In this document: positions 1 through 8,306 of the stretch, piece by piece
Numbering within the stretch: the stretch's first letter is position 1
Layout: each line of letters begins with the position of its first letter
Source of the DNA: Tepidamorphus sp.
Lineage (GTDB): Bacteria; Pseudomonadota; Alphaproteobacteria; Rhizobiales; Tepidamorphaceae
Direction: 5' to 3'
Assembly (NCBI GenBank): GCA_028280885.1
Contig: JANQKY010000119.1
Span: 41,883-105,882, forward strand
DNA length: 64,000 bases
Translations under genes and position numbers: made by a program
Notes under the pieces: generated by a model
The model's database searches: none
Seen by the model: only the letters and a program-made list of their open reading frames with translations
What the model was told of the DNA's origin: nothing

Positions 1-26
1 CCCACCTTTTCAGAACGGCAAACAAA

Positions 27-70
27 GGGCGCGGTCCCAAGCTCCCCCGGGACCGCGCCCGTTTTCTTTT
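27..70 (+). terminator. Rho-independent terminator of a gene left of the window
   Basis: An 11-12 bp GC-rich stem (GGGCGCGGTCCC pairing with GGACCGCGCCC) is followed by GTTTTCTTTT. It would end transcription of a plus-strand gene that lies before the window. The next gene, dksA, runs the other way. Confidence 0.85.
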
Positions 71-206
71 GCGCGGCACGACTATGCTGAAAAGACAAAG
101 GGAGGCCAGCCGTCGTCGATACGCAGAACGACGGTTCCCCCCGAACAACGGACATCATCGCCGAATTACAGACCCGCTTCGGGGCGCTCGCCGGCGATCG
201 GTCCGG

Positions 207-620
207 TCAGTCGTCGCGATACACCCGCTCGCGACGTTCGTGCTGCTCCTGCGCCTCGATCGACAACGTGGCGATCGGCCGGGCATCGAGCCGCTTCAGA
301 CTGATCGGCTCGCCGGTCTCTTCGCAATAACCGTAGGTGCCGTCATCGATGCGCTTCAACGCCGCATCGATTTTCGCGATCAGTTTGCGCTGCCGGTCGC
401 GGGCCCTGAGTTCAATGGCCCTGTCCGTCTCCGACGAGGCCCTGTCGGCCAGATCGGGATGGTTCTGATTATCGACCTGCAGCTGATTGAGCGTCTCGCG
501 ACTCTCGCGCAGGATATCCTCTTTCCACGCCGTCAACTTGGCGCGGAAATAATCTCTTTGCCGGTCATTCATGAACGGCTCACTATCTTTGGGACGATAC
601 TTTTCTTTAACGCCAACCAT
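207..620 (-). CDS. dksA: DksA-family RNA polymerase-binding regulator, zinc-cysteine-poor alphaproteobacterial form
   Basis: This 137-residue protein belongs to the DksA/TraR family, which binds the RNA polymerase secondary channel and works with ppGpp to reset transcription. The N-terminal coiled coil covers roughly residues 20-95. The globular C-terminal part has the family frame YCEETGEPI and LDARPIATLSIEAQ. Only Cys99 of the four zinc-finger cysteines is present; the others are replaced by Thr102, Ser120 and Ala123. This substitution pattern is known in alphaproteobacterial DksA proteins. The ATG at 620 is preceded by an AGGAATC ribosome site. It lies next to fliX and flgI, an arrangement known in alphaproteobacterial flagellar clusters. 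Confidence 0.9.
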   Translation of the reverse strand: MVGVKEKYRPKDSEPFMNDRQRDYFRAKLTAWKEDILRESRETLNQLQVDNQNHPDLADRASSETDRAIELRARDRQRKLIAKIDAALKRIDDGTYGYCEETGEPISLKRLDARPIATLSIEAQEQHERRERVYRDD

Positions 621-782
621 CGGCGATTCCTGTTGGATCCGTCGACAACGGGCGCCCTTATAGCGTCAGGCCGGGCTGTATACAACAACCTGAATATGAC
701 AAGATGGTAATAGGATGGGGAAACCGCCGGAAACAGCCGGCGAACCGCGTTTTCCCTTCCAGATCATAAGTTTGTTATCTGC

Positions 783-1202
783 TTACGCGGCTTCCCGGCC
801 AAGCTTTGCGAGCTCGACCCGGGCCCGCAGCTCAATTTCGTCAAGGACGGATTCGACCGCCTCGCCGGCATTTCGCTGCGGCCGGCGCGCCACCGCCGAA
901 ACGAGTCGCTCCAGCCTGTCGGGCGACGGGGCGCCGGACAGGAGGTCCAGTTTCATCTCGTCGAGAAGGTCGAGCAGCGCAAAACCGTGGCGCACCCGCT
1001 CGCCGCGCCCGCCGACCTCGCCAACCGACTGCAGCGCCAGAAGCGCGTCGACGCCGCCGATCGCGGCCGGTGTCGATGCCGCCGCCGCAGCGCTGGGCGC
1101 CGTGCCGTTCGCTACGGAAAACCCCGATGTCGGCTGCGCTGTGCCCGAACCATTGCGAACCCGTCCGGACCCGCCCGGCCGACGAGGACCATCGATACGC
1201 AT
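783..1202 (-). CDS. fliX: FliX, class II flagellar assembly regulator
   Basis: A 139-residue protein with a low-complexity Gly/Ala/Ser-rich first half and the conserved FliX C-terminal half (VDALLALQSV near the middle, then RVRHGFALLDLLDEMKLDLL, and a terminal DEIELRARVELAKLG). FliX couples completion of the early flagellar structure to the sigma-54 activator FlbD in Caulobacter. I place the start at the ATG of MRIDGP, because the family begins MRI. A longer frame starting at 1235 exists but would add 11 atypical residues. It is divergent from flgI, and the shared gap holds a CtrA-type box and a sigma-54 promoter. Confidence 0.85.
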   Translation of the reverse strand: MRIDGPRRPGGSGRVRNGSGTAQPTSGFSVANGTAPSAAAAASTPAAIGGVDALLALQSVGEVGGRGERVRHGFALLDLLDEMKLDLLSGAPSPDRLERLVSAVARRPQRNAGEAVESVLDEIELRARVELAKLGREAA

Positions 1203-1253
1203 CCCAGCTTTCCCCCAACCTGATTGCAGCGCCACAAGCGTGAACAGCGATGG

Positions 1254-1268
1254 TTAACGATCCCTTAA
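1254..1268 (-). promoter_or_regulatory. Perfect CtrA-type box (TTAA-N7-TTAAC) upstream of fliX
   Basis: Plus-strand sequence reads TTAACGATCCCTTAA. Read on the minus strand it is TTAA-N7-TTAAC, the full consensus of the cell-cycle regulator CtrA. It lies about 50 bp upstream of the fliX start, where a promoter is expected. A weaker second match (TTAC-N7-TTAA) follows at 1304-1318. CtrA control of class II flagellar genes is established in Caulobacter; binding here is inferred. Confidence 0.7.
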
Positions 1269-1395
1269 GCCATCGGCAACAATTGCCGGGCGGTGGAAAA
1301 TTCTTACCACCACCTTAATGACCCCCTGTTTTTCGCCAAGGCGATATTCTTCCATTATTTCAGATGATTACGAAATTTTCTTGAAAGAGAAAAAC

Positions 1396-1410
1396 TGGCA
1401 CGGAATTCGC
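1396..1410 (+). promoter_or_regulatory. Sigma-54 (-24/-12) promoter for the flgI operon
   Basis: TGGCACGGAATTCGC matches the RpoN consensus TGGCACG-N4-TTGC with one mismatch, and the GG-to-GC spacing is the required 12 bp. The site is 40 bp upstream of the flgI GTG start. P-ring genes are sigma-54 dependent class III genes in Caulobacter-type hierarchies. Confidence 0.75.
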
Positions 1411-1449
1411 TTTAACACGGAGTGATTGCGCATAAGGGGAGCATTTGCC

Positions 1450-2616
1450 GTGATCGATTTCGTTAACGTTTCGGGCCGTCCGGTGGCGCGGCTTGCGGGT
1501 TTGAGCCGGATCTGCCTGGCAATCACCTGCCTGGCGATTCTGGCGGTGACCGCCACGCCCGCCCTGTCGACATCCCGCATCAAGGATCTCGTCGATATCG
1601 AGGGCGTGCGCGAGAACCAGCTGATCGGCTACGGCCTCGTGGTCGGCCTGAACGGATCGGGTGATTCGCTGAACAATTCGCCCTTCACCCGCCAGAGCCT
1701 GCAGGCGATGCTCGAACGGCTCGGCATGAACACGCGCGAGGCGACGCTGCGCACCAAGAATGTCGCCGCCGTCATGGTCACAGCCAACCTGCCGGCCTTC
1801 GCCACCAACGGCACGCGGATCGACGTCACGGTCTCGACGCTCGGCGATTCGACCAGCTTGCAGGGCGGCACCCTGCTGGTGACGCCGCTGCTCGGCGCCG
1901 ACGGCGAGGTCTATGCGGTCGCCCAGGGGCCCGTCGCGGTCGCCGGCTTCGACGTTTCGGGCGAGGCCGCCGAGATCATCCGCGGCGTGCCGACCAGCGG
2001 ACGGATCTCCAACGGCGCCCTGATCGAGCGGGAGATCGCCTTCGAACTCACCCAGCTCGGCAGCCTGCGGCTGTCGCTGCGCAACCCGGACCTGACGACC
2101 GCGACACGCATCGCCGACAGCATCAACTCCTATATCGGCCCGGAGACGGCTGCCGCCATCGACCCGGCGACGGTGCGCATCCGGCTTGCCGGCAAATACG
2201 CCGAGGACATCGTCGCGCTTTTAACCGATATCGAGCAGCTCCGCGTCGAGCCCGATCAGCCCGCCCGGGTCGTCATCGACGAGCATTCCGGCATCATCGT
2301 GATGGGCCAGGATGTCCGCGTCTCGACGGTGGCGGTGGCCCAGGGCAGCCTGACGGTAACCATCACCGAGACGCCGGAGGTGAGCCAGCCGGCGCCGTTC
2401 GCCAACCGCAACGCCCAGACCGTCGTGGTGCCGCGCACGCAGGTGACCGTCGACGACCAGTCCGACAACCGGCTGGCCATCGTCAATGGCGGCGTCAGCC
2501 TGCAACAGCTCGTCGACGGCCTGAACGCGCTGGGCGTCGGGCCGCGCGACCTGATCTCGATCATCCAGGCAATCAAGTCGGCCGGCGCGCTGCAGGCCGA
2601 CGTGGCGGTGATGTGA
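1450..2616 (+). CDS. flgI: FlgI, flagellar P-ring protein precursor
   Basis: FlgI forms the periplasmic P ring, the bushing around the flagellar rod in the peptidoglycan layer. The product is about 388 residues, normal for the family. It carries a Sec signal peptide (hydrophobic stretch ICLAITCLAILAVTATPALS) followed by the very conserved RIKDLVDIEGVRENQLIGYG block and GLNGSGDS. I prefer the GTG at 1450 because AGGGGAG at 1435-1441 is spaced 8 bases from it; a TTG at 1426 would add eight residues without a ribosome site. It heads a flgI-flgJ-flgN-like operon with overlapping genes. Confidence 0.95.
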   Translation: MIDFVNVSGRPVARLAGLSRICLAITCLAILAVTATPALSTSRIKDLVDIEGVRENQLIGYGLVVGLNGSGDSLNNSPFTRQSLQAMLERLGMNTREATLRTKNVAAVMVTANLPAFATNGTRIDVTVSTLGDSTSLQGGTLLVTPLLGADGEVYAVAQGPVAVAGFDVSGEAAEIIRGVPTSGRISNGALIEREIAFELTQLGSLRLSLRNPDLTTATRIADSINSYIGPETAAAIDPATVRIRLAGKYAEDIVALLTDIEQLRVEPDQPARVVIDEHSGIIVMGQDVRVSTVAVAQGSLTVTITETPEVSQPAPFANRNAQTVVVPRTQVTVDDQSDNRLAIVNGGVSLQQLVDGLNALGVGPRDLISIIQAIKSAGALQADVAVM

Positions 2617-2939
2617 TGATGACGACACCGGCCTACCCCCTGCCCCACATCGGCGCGAACGCGGGCGCAACCATGCCCCCCAGCGGAGCGCAAACCCCGG
2701 ACGGCGCCCGCCAGGCCGCGTCCGAATTCGAGGCGGTGTTCCTGTCGGTGATGCTCAACCAGATGTTCGCGGGCGTCAAAACCGACGGGCCCTTCGGCGG
2801 CGGCCAGGGCGAGGAAATGTTCCGCTCGCTGCTGATCGAGCAGTATGGCCAGGAAATCGCGGCCGGCGGCGGCATCGGACTGGCCGACGACGTGGCCCGC
2901 GAACTGATTTCCCTGCAGGAGACGACAGATGCAAGCTGA
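2616..2939 (+). CDS. flgJ: FlgJ/CheL-type rod-binding protein, muramidase-less
   Basis: A 107-residue protein with the rod-binding domain of FlgJ: ASEFEAVFLSVMLNQMF, then GGGQGEEMFRSLLIEQYGQ and a C-terminal helix. The peptidoglycan hydrolase domain of enterobacterial FlgJ is absent, as is usual in alphaproteobacteria, where the gene is often called cheL. It probably caps or scaffolds rod assembly in the periplasm. The ATG at 2616 overlaps the flgI stop by one base; an in-frame GTG at 2613 is also possible. The 3' end overlaps the next gene by 11 bases, implying translational coupling. Confidence 0.85.
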   Translation: MMTTPAYPLPHIGANAGATMPPSGAQTPDGARQAASEFEAVFLSVMLNQMFAGVKTDGPFGGGQGEEMFRSLLIEQYGQEIAAGGGIGLADDVARELISLQETTDAS

Positions 2940-3387
2940 TTACCCCGCGCCACAAGCAGTCGGTGCCGATTTCTGTGCCGACCTGATCGAAACGGTCGAC
3001 GCGCTGATCGCCGTTTTGAACGAGGAGACGCGGCTTGTCCGGGCCGCCAAGCTGTCGGATGCCGCCGACCTGTCCGGGGAGAAGTCGCTCGCTTCGGAGC
3101 GCTATATCAAGGCGCATGGCGTGCTGCGCGGCGCCGACAGTCCGCTGGAGACGCTCGCCTCCGACGAGGTCGGCCATCTGCGCGAACGCCATCAGGCGCT
3201 CGAAACCGCCATCTCCCAGAACCTCGCCGTTCTGGCCACGGCCCGAACGGTGTCCGAGACCCTCATTCACAGCGTTTCCGATATCGTCGCCCGCAAGCGC
3301 GGCCGGACCAATGTCTACGGCGCCAATGGACGGCAGTCGGTGCAGCAGTCGCAACCGGGACCGATCAGCTGCAACGTCGCTCTGTAA
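2929..3387 (+). CDS. FlgN-like flagellar export chaperone
   Basis: A 152-residue, mostly alpha-helical protein with a long amphipathic helical body (ADLIETVDALIAVLNEETR and following segments) and a disordered Gln-rich tail. This is the size and build of FlgN-type chaperones, which hold the hook-junction proteins FlgK and FlgL before export. Assignment rests on position behind flgI-flgJ and on helical character, not on an invariant motif. It corresponds in position to the flbY-type gene of Caulobacter flagellar operons. Confidence 0.65.
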   Translation: MQADYPAPQAVGADFCADLIETVDALIAVLNEETRLVRAAKLSDAADLSGEKSLASERYIKAHGVLRGADSPLETLASDEVGHLRERHQALETAISQNLAVLATARTVSETLIHSVSDIVARKRGRTNVYGANGRQSVQQSQPGPISCNVAL

Positions 3388-3539
3388 AGGTTTCCTGACG
3401 TAAATCGCTAAACAGCAATCGGAAAAACCAACAGAACGACAAGTGTTTTTGCGTAGTCTGCCGGGCCCAACACGTAATCTGTTCGGTGGCCTGACCGGCG
3501 CAAAGGGCGAAACGGTCAGGCCTCCGTTTGGAGGAAGCC

Positions 3540-3998
3540 TTGGACCTTCGCGGGACAGACGGGCCACGCCTTGCCCGACCCACACCGGCGGCCGCCGGCG
3601 ACAGGACCGTGTCCGGCACGGCACGGGTCGCTCCGCCCGGCCGCGCGCGCCGCGACCGCTGGCAGAAGGGCGACGAGGAAACCCCTGACGCCGGTCCGAA
3701 AACGGCCCAGCCCGATACTGGCCCCTCAGACCAAGCGCCCACCGACAACACGCCGCCTGAAACCACGTTGGCCGAAACCCCACCGGCCGCCGTCTATCTC
3801 CAAGCCGTCGACCCGGCCACCGGATCGGTGATCTGGCAGGCGCCGCTGCCGCGCGATCCCGTCGAAGCGCTCCCGGCACAATCACCGGACAGTCCGGCAC
3901 CCGACCCCGATCAACGGTCGATCGGCGCGATCGCCCGGCAGGCCTATGCCGCGCAGGACGAGGAAAGCGATATCCCGCACATCGTCCGGACGGCGTAA
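3540..3998 (+). CDS. Unknown Pro-rich small protein in the flagellar cluster
   Basis: I do not recognise a family. The 152-residue product has a disordered Pro/Ala/Thr/Asp-rich first two thirds. A short ordered core follows (AVYLQAVDPATGSVIWQAPL), then a further Pro-rich link and a C-terminal helix (RSIGAIARQAYAAQDE). The start is a TTG preceded at five bases by a strong GGAGG at 3530-3534; no ATG is available upstream. Codon use matches the neighbours, so the gene is probably real. The AVDPATG-W motif recalls the small FlaG-like proteins next to flagellin genes, but this is only a resemblance. It sits directly before flagellin. Confidence 0.6.
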   Translation: MDLRGTDGPRLARPTPAAAGDRTVSGTARVAPPGRARRDRWQKGDEETPDAGPKTAQPDTGPSDQAPTDNTPPETTLAETPPAAVYLQAVDPATGSVIWQAPLPRDPVEALPAQSPDSPAPDPDQRSIGAIARQAYAAQDEESDIPHIVRTA

Positions 3999-4112
3999 AA
4001 CCTTTTGAATATCAGCAGGTTGCGCCCGCGAGCCGGACGCTCCGCCCACGCGGATTGAGGATCTCGGGGCGACGCCGTCCGGACCGCGGAAAATTCACCA
4101 AATTTCGAGTGG

Positions 4113-4127
4113 TTAACCTCCCTTTAG
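4113..4127 (-). promoter_or_regulatory. Near-consensus CtrA-type box upstream of flagellin
   Basis: TTAACCTCCCTTTAG is TTAA-N7-TTAA with one mismatch. It lies about 80 bp upstream of the flagellin ATG. In the minus-strand reading it is CTAA-N7-TTAAC. The rest of the 3999-4205 gap shows no other clear promoter. Confidence 0.4.
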
Positions 4128-4205
4128 GACGCCGCCGCTATTGATCGATCAAGGCACCCAGGAGGGATGCTGTTTAACCGCACCGATCCAGAAGAGGATT
4201 GCATA

Positions 4206-5708
4206 ATGTCTGATATTACCCTTTCGGCCGGCGTTCGGCAGAACCTGCTGTCGCTGCAGCAGACCGCCGACCTGATGTCCCAGACGCAGAACCGTCTGGC
4301 CACCGGCAAGGAGGTCAACTCCGCCCTCGACAATCCGACCAACTTCTTCACCTCCTCGTCGCTGCAGACGCGGGCGTCGGACCTGTCGTCGCTGCTCGAT
4401 TCGATGTCGAACGGCATCAAGACGCTGGAAGCCGCCGACAACGGCCTTTCGGCGATCACCAACAACCTGGAATCGATGCAGTCCACCCTGCGCCAGGCCC
4501 GCCAGGACAAGTCCTTCAAGACCACGTCCTACGAGGTCAGTCTCGGATCGACCCCGACCGGTACAGAAGATCTCTCCTTCAGTGGCGGCGCAGTCGGAAC
4601 GACGGCCGTAGGAGTCGACCTGACGACGTCCCAGTCGCAGATTACGGCCGGCAGCTTTTCCGCCGTCGACTTTACCAATGGCGTCGCGAATGACGGCGCG
4701 ATCAGCTTCGATATCGCGGTCGATGGCGGTTCCGCGCAGTCGATCTCGGTCGGCTACGCCGATGTCAACGGCACCGCCGCCGACGCCGGCGCTGTGACGG
4801 CCGATGAACTGGCCGGCATCATCAACAGCAAGCTGGACGCAGCAAGTGTCAATGCCACGGCGACCGTCAGCAGCGGTAACCTGGTCTTCACCACGGACAA
4901 CGTCGGCAATTCATCGACATCGTCGCTGGAAATCAGCAACTTCACCGCGACCAACGGCGCCACGGGCTCTGGCATCGCCAACGGCACAGGCTCGGCGACG
5001 AATGTTAGCGCCAAGACAGTCGACGCCCTTGTCGCGGAGATCAATTCCAATTCGAGCCTCGACGGTAAGATCCGCGCCTCCAACGACAACGGCAAGCTGC
5101 GGATCGAGAACCAGTCGACCCAGGATCTCAATATCGAGGGTATCAGCTCGACCGGCACGGTTGACGGCGGCAGCAGCACGGGCAAGATCGAGGGCAACGA
5201 TGTCCGCGGTGATCTGGCCACCCAGTTCAACGAACTGAAGGACCAGCTCGACAAGCTGTCCGACGATGCCTCCTTCAACGGCATCAACCTGCTGCGCGGC
5301 GACAACCTGCAGATCACCTTCAACGAGACCGGCACCTCCACGCTGGAGATCCAGACCAAGGAAGGTGCGGCGGTCAACGCGGCGGCCCTGAAGCTGGAGA
5401 CCATCGACGCCGCCAAGCTCGATTCCGATACCGACATCGACGCGCTGATCGGCCAGGTCGGCGATGCGCTCAACACGATCCGCTCGCAGTCCTCGGCCTT
5501 CGGTTCGAACCTGTCGATGGTCGAGAACCGCCAGGACTTCACGCAGTCGATGATCAACACGCTGCAGACCGGCGCCGACAACCTGGTGCTCGCCGACACC
5601 AACGAGGAAGCGGCCAACATGCTGGCCCTGCAGACCCGCCAGCAGCTCTCCTCGACGGCTCTGTCCCTGGCCTCACAGCAGGACCAGGCGGTGTTGCGTC
5701 TGTTCTGA
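4206..5708 (+). CDS. fliC: Flagellin, filament subunit
   Basis: The conserved N-terminal D0/D1 helices (SAGVRQNLLSLQQTADLM, QNRLATGKEVNSALDNP) and C-terminal D1/D0 helices (NLVLADTNEEAANMLALQ, then LSLASQQDQAVLRLF) frame a Ser/Thr/Gly-rich surface domain of about 250 residues. At 500 residues it is longer than the roughly 270-400 residue alphaproteobacterial flagellins, owing to this central insert. The ATG of MSDITLSAG at 4206 fits the family start; the frame open from 4167 adds 13 unlikely residues. A hairpin terminator follows, then flbT and flaF, which control flagellin mRNA use and secretion. Confidence 0.93.
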   Translation: MSDITLSAGVRQNLLSLQQTADLMSQTQNRLATGKEVNSALDNPTNFFTSSSLQTRASDLSSLLDSMSNGIKTLEAADNGLSAITNNLESMQSTLRQARQDKSFKTTSYEVSLGSTPTGTEDLSFSGGAVGTTAVGVDLTTSQSQITAGSFSAVDFTNGVANDGAISFDIAVDGGSAQSISVGYADVNGTAADAGAVTADELAGIINSKLDAASVNATATVSSGNLVFTTDNVGNSSTSSLEISNFTATNGATGSGIANGTGSATNVSAKTVDALVAEINSNSSLDGKIRASNDNGKLRIENQSTQDLNIEGISSTGTVDGGSSTGKIEGNDVRGDLATQFNELKDQLDKLSDDASFNGINLLRGDNLQITFNETGTSTLEIQTKEGAAVNAAALKLETIDAAKLDSDTDIDALIGQVGDALNTIRSQSSAFGSNLSMVENRQDFTQSMINTLQTGADNLVLADTNEEAANMLALQTRQQLSSTALSLASQQDQAVLRLF

Positions 5709-5733
5709 TCGAACAAAGCCAACGAAAAATATT

Positions 5734-5765
5734 GCGGCGGGGCCTCGGCTCCGCCGTTTTCTTTT
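5734..5765 (+). terminator. Flagellin terminator
   Basis: GGCGGGGCC and GGCTCCGCC form a 9-bp stem with a two-base loop, followed by GTTTTCTTTT. It starts about 25 bases after the flagellin stop. Confidence 0.85.
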
Positions 5766-5832
5766 GGCTATGATGGTTTTCGCCGATTCGTGTGTCCTCG
5801 GGTCCTGGCCCCAATCCGCATCGGAATGTCCC

Positions 5833-6270
5833 ATGCCGCTCAAGGTCGAGCTCAAACCGAACGAGAGATTCATCCTCGGCACCGCCGTCATCACCAACGG
5901 CACCCAGCGCGCCCGGCTCTATATCGAGGGCGACATCCCGATCCTGCGGGAAAAGGACATCCTGACGAGCGAAACGGCCGACACGCCCGCCAAGCGGATC
6001 TACTTAGCCGTACAAATGATGTATCTGTCCGGTGAAGATCAGACCCGGCGGGACCTATATTTCGAATTGGTCAACCAGATCGTCACCGCCGCGCCAAGTA
6101 CGCTGCCCTACATAGACCGCATCAATAATCAGATATTAACCGGTTTTCACTATAAAGCTCTTCGCGAAGCAAAATCGCTGATCGCCTACGAAGAGGAATT
6201 ACTTAAGCATGCAGAATTCAGCGGCATTGGCGTACGCCAAGACAGCACAGGCCACGAGCAGTCCGCGTAA
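5833..6270 (+). CDS. flbT: FlbT, post-transcriptional regulator of flagellin synthesis
   Basis: A 145-residue protein with the FlbT signature (LKPNERFILGTAVITNG, then IPILREKDILTSE, then a helical end KALREAKSLIAYEEELL). In Caulobacter FlbT destabilises flagellin mRNA until the hook is complete. The ATG at 5833 gives the usual MPLKVELKPNERF start; the frame is open from a TTG at 5764, but that would run into the flagellin terminator. Its last 62 bases overlap flaF. Confidence 0.9.
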   Translation: MPLKVELKPNERFILGTAVITNGTQRARLYIEGDIPILREKDILTSETADTPAKRIYLAVQMMYLSGEDQTRRDLYFELVNQIVTAAPSTLPYIDRINNQILTGFHYKALREAKSLIAYEEELLKHAEFSGIGVRQDSTGHEQSA

Positions 6271-6577
6271 TCTGGAAGCCGACCTGCTCATGAGGGCAGC
6301 CTCGATGTTGCAGGGCGTGTGCGACGACTGGGCGAACCGGAAACCGGACCTGGAGCCGGCCCTCCTCTTCAACAGGCGGTTGTGGACGATCTTCGCCACC
6401 TCCGTGACCCGGCCGGAAAATCCGCTTCCCAACCAGGTCAAGCAGAACATCGCCAACATTTCGCTGTTCATCTTCAACCAGACCGTTCAGATCCAAACCG
6501 ACCCGCAACCCGAAAAGGTACCGACCCTGATCTCGATCAACCGCGAGATCGCAGCCGGCCTGAGGGAAGCAACCTGA
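6209..6577 (+). CDS. flaF: FlaF, flagellin secretion/translation regulator
   Basis: A 122-residue FlaF homologue (NLEADLLMRAASMLQ, LLFNRRLWTIFATSV, NIANISLFIFNQT). FlaF acts with FlbT in alphaproteobacteria and is needed for flagellin export. The start is the ATG at 6209 with an upstream AGAGGAA. The 62-base overlap with flbT in another frame suggests coupled translation and a fixed ratio of the two antagonistic regulators. Confidence 0.9.
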   Translation: MQNSAALAYAKTAQATSSPRNLEADLLMRAASMLQGVCDDWANRKPDLEPALLFNRRLWTIFATSVTRPENPLPNQVKQNIANISLFIFNQTVQIQTDPQPEKVPTLISINREIAAGLREAT

Positions 6578-6610
6578 AGGCATAATTCCGATGCGGCGAC
6601 ACGGTTTCGA

Positions 6611-6684
6611 CCCGGGCCGGAACGGCCCGGGCAAGCGCAAGTCCAGGGATCTAAACAAGGCGGCCTTCGTGGCCGCCTTTTTTA
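6611..6684 (+). terminator. Double hairpin terminator after flaF
   Basis: A first 8-bp hairpin without a T run (CCCGGGCC/GGCCCGGG, 6611-6631) is followed by a strong one (AAGGCGGCC, TTCG loop region, GGCCGCCTT) ending in TTTTTT at 6679-6684. flgL converges from the other side. Confidence 0.85.
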
Positions 6685-6793
6685 TGCGCGCACGCACATC
6701 GACGACCCGCCGGACGCGGCGGCGCGGCCGAACACGCCGATAGGCGCCGAGACCTCGCGGTCGCGGTGAAAAGCGGGCGGCGGGAATAGAGAC

Positions 6794-8302
6794 TTACAGG
6801 AAGTTCGTCAGGTTCATCTGCGCCAGGATCGCCGTCACCTGGTAGCTCGCCTCGAGCCGGGTCTGCAACGACAGCAGCGAAACGGCCACCTCGTTGCGGT
6901 CAGCGACCTCGACCTCGGCGACGAGATTTTCCGCCATCGTCTTGGTCGTCGTATGGCGGGTATCGGCCTGCTCGCCGACATATTGCACCGTGGCGATCTG
7001 CGCATAGATCGCATCGATCTTCTGCCGCCCGTCGGGATAGGAGAAGTTCGCCATCGCCCGTTCCGACATCTCGGAATAGCGCACGCGATCGGCCTCGGAC
7101 GTGTCGTCGAAGGTTTCCGCGGCCAGCACCGCGAGGTTCTGGACCAGCCAGGTGAAGGCTTCCTCGTTGGCCCGGGCGCCATAGGCGACATTGACCTGAT
7201 CGTCGACCTTCGCAACCGACGTCGAACGCGCGCTGACCGCGCTGTCGTCGTCGCCGGTATACCAGCGCACGGTGTCGGTCGCCGTCGCATCGCGCAGCGC
7301 CGTCGCGCTATCGAAGGGCGGGCCGTCGACCCGCTGCGGCGGATTGGCACCGTCTATGGCGAAGAAATCCTGCGCCGCGGCGAAGCCGGAGGCCGCCGCA
7401 AGCTCCGTCGTCGCGGCCCGTTCGATCGACTGCGCCAGCGCTGCCTGGAAATTCGCCGCCGTCGCCGCCGCGTCGGCGCCGATCTCGAAGCTGTTCGGCG
7501 CCCCGCCCTCCCCGGCCGCGACCGCCGTCAGGACGACGCTCGTTGCCGTCCCGTCGGGCATCGACAGTTCGATCCGGATATTTTCGCCGGGTTCGGGCAG
7601 CGTCGCGCCGAAGGATATCGTGGCGCTTGCCGGGCTGCCAGCCGGTCCGCTCACCGTGGTTCCCGATAGCGTGCTGGTCGCAGCGGAGATCTTGAAGCCG
7701 AACGGGCTGCCGGCGGCATCCTCCGCGATCGTCACATCGCCCGCGACCGGCGCGGGAACGGCCAACCGGCCAAGGCCGTCGGCGCCGAGATCGGCCTGCC
7801 GCCGCTCGTCAAGATGCTGGCGAAAGCCCGCCTTGCCGCCCTCGCCGTCCATGATCGCCGACAGTCCGGCGACCGGATCGGAGTCGACCTCTCGCCCGGC
7901 GAACAGATGGCGCCCGGCCACCTCGGTGCTGAGCAGGCTGAGCATTTCCTCAAGCGAGATCGCGGCGCGCTGCTGCATCGCCGTCTGGCCGTTCTCGACC
8001 ACCTCGAAGGATTGTGTCGCCGCGTCCGACCGCGACTGATCGAGCAGTTCCAGGCCGCGATCGAACACCAGCGTCATCGCCTGGGTGCGAAGCTGCACCG
8101 TCTGGATGGTCGACGAATAGGCGTCGACCTCCGAGATCCGCGCGCGCATGGCAAGCGATATCGTCCGGTCGCCGCCCAGTTCGCCATAGGTCTCGGCTTT
8201 CTTGCCGGTACCGAACTGGCGTTGCAGATCGACCATCTGCTCGCGCAGGTCCAGGAGCCCCTGCGTCCAGCCGATCGACGTCGTAAGCGGTCCGATGCTC
8301 AT
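6794..8302 (-). CDS. flgL: FlgL, hook-filament junction protein (HAP3)
   Basis: FlgL joins the FlgK ring to the flagellin filament. The 502-residue product begins with a flagellin-like helix (MSIGPLTTSIGWTQGLLDLR, QRQFGTGKKAETYGELGGDR) and ends with the matching C-terminal helix (SLLSLQTRLEASYQVTAIL, LTNFL). The middle is a variable Ala/Gly-rich domain that makes it longer than enterobacterial FlgL (about 320). Last gene of the flgE-flgK-flgL operon; only four bases separate it from flgK. Confidence 0.88.
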   Translation of the reverse strand: MSIGPLTTSIGWTQGLLDLREQMVDLQRQFGTGKKAETYGELGGDRTISLAMRARISEVDAYSSTIQTVQLRTQAMTLVFDRGLELLDQSRSDAATQSFEVVENGQTAMQQRAAISLEEMLSLLSTEVAGRHLFAGREVDSDPVAGLSAIMDGEGGKAGFRQHLDERRQADLGADGLGRLAVPAPVAGDVTIAEDAAGSPFGFKISAATSTLSGTTVSGPAGSPASATISFGATLPEPGENIRIELSMPDGTATSVVLTAVAAGEGGAPNSFEIGADAAATAANFQAALAQSIERAATTELAAASGFAAAQDFFAIDGANPPQRVDGPPFDSATALRDATATDTVRWYTGDDDSAVSARSTSVAKVDDQVNVAYGARANEEAFTWLVQNLAVLAAETFDDTSEADRVRYSEMSERAMANFSYPDGRQKIDAIYAQIATVQYVGEQADTRHTTTKTMAENLVAEVEVADRNEVAVSLLSLQTRLEASYQVTAILAQMNLTNFL

Positions 8303-8306
8303 GGAT

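Noticed and set aside
69..710. 213-codon plus-strand frame over dksA
   Set aside because: It is antisense to a clear dksA gene and resembles no protein.
3486..3500. Possible sigma-54 element TGGCCTGACCGGCGC before the unknown gene
   Set aside because: The spacing is right, but four of eleven consensus positions differ, including two in the -12 box.
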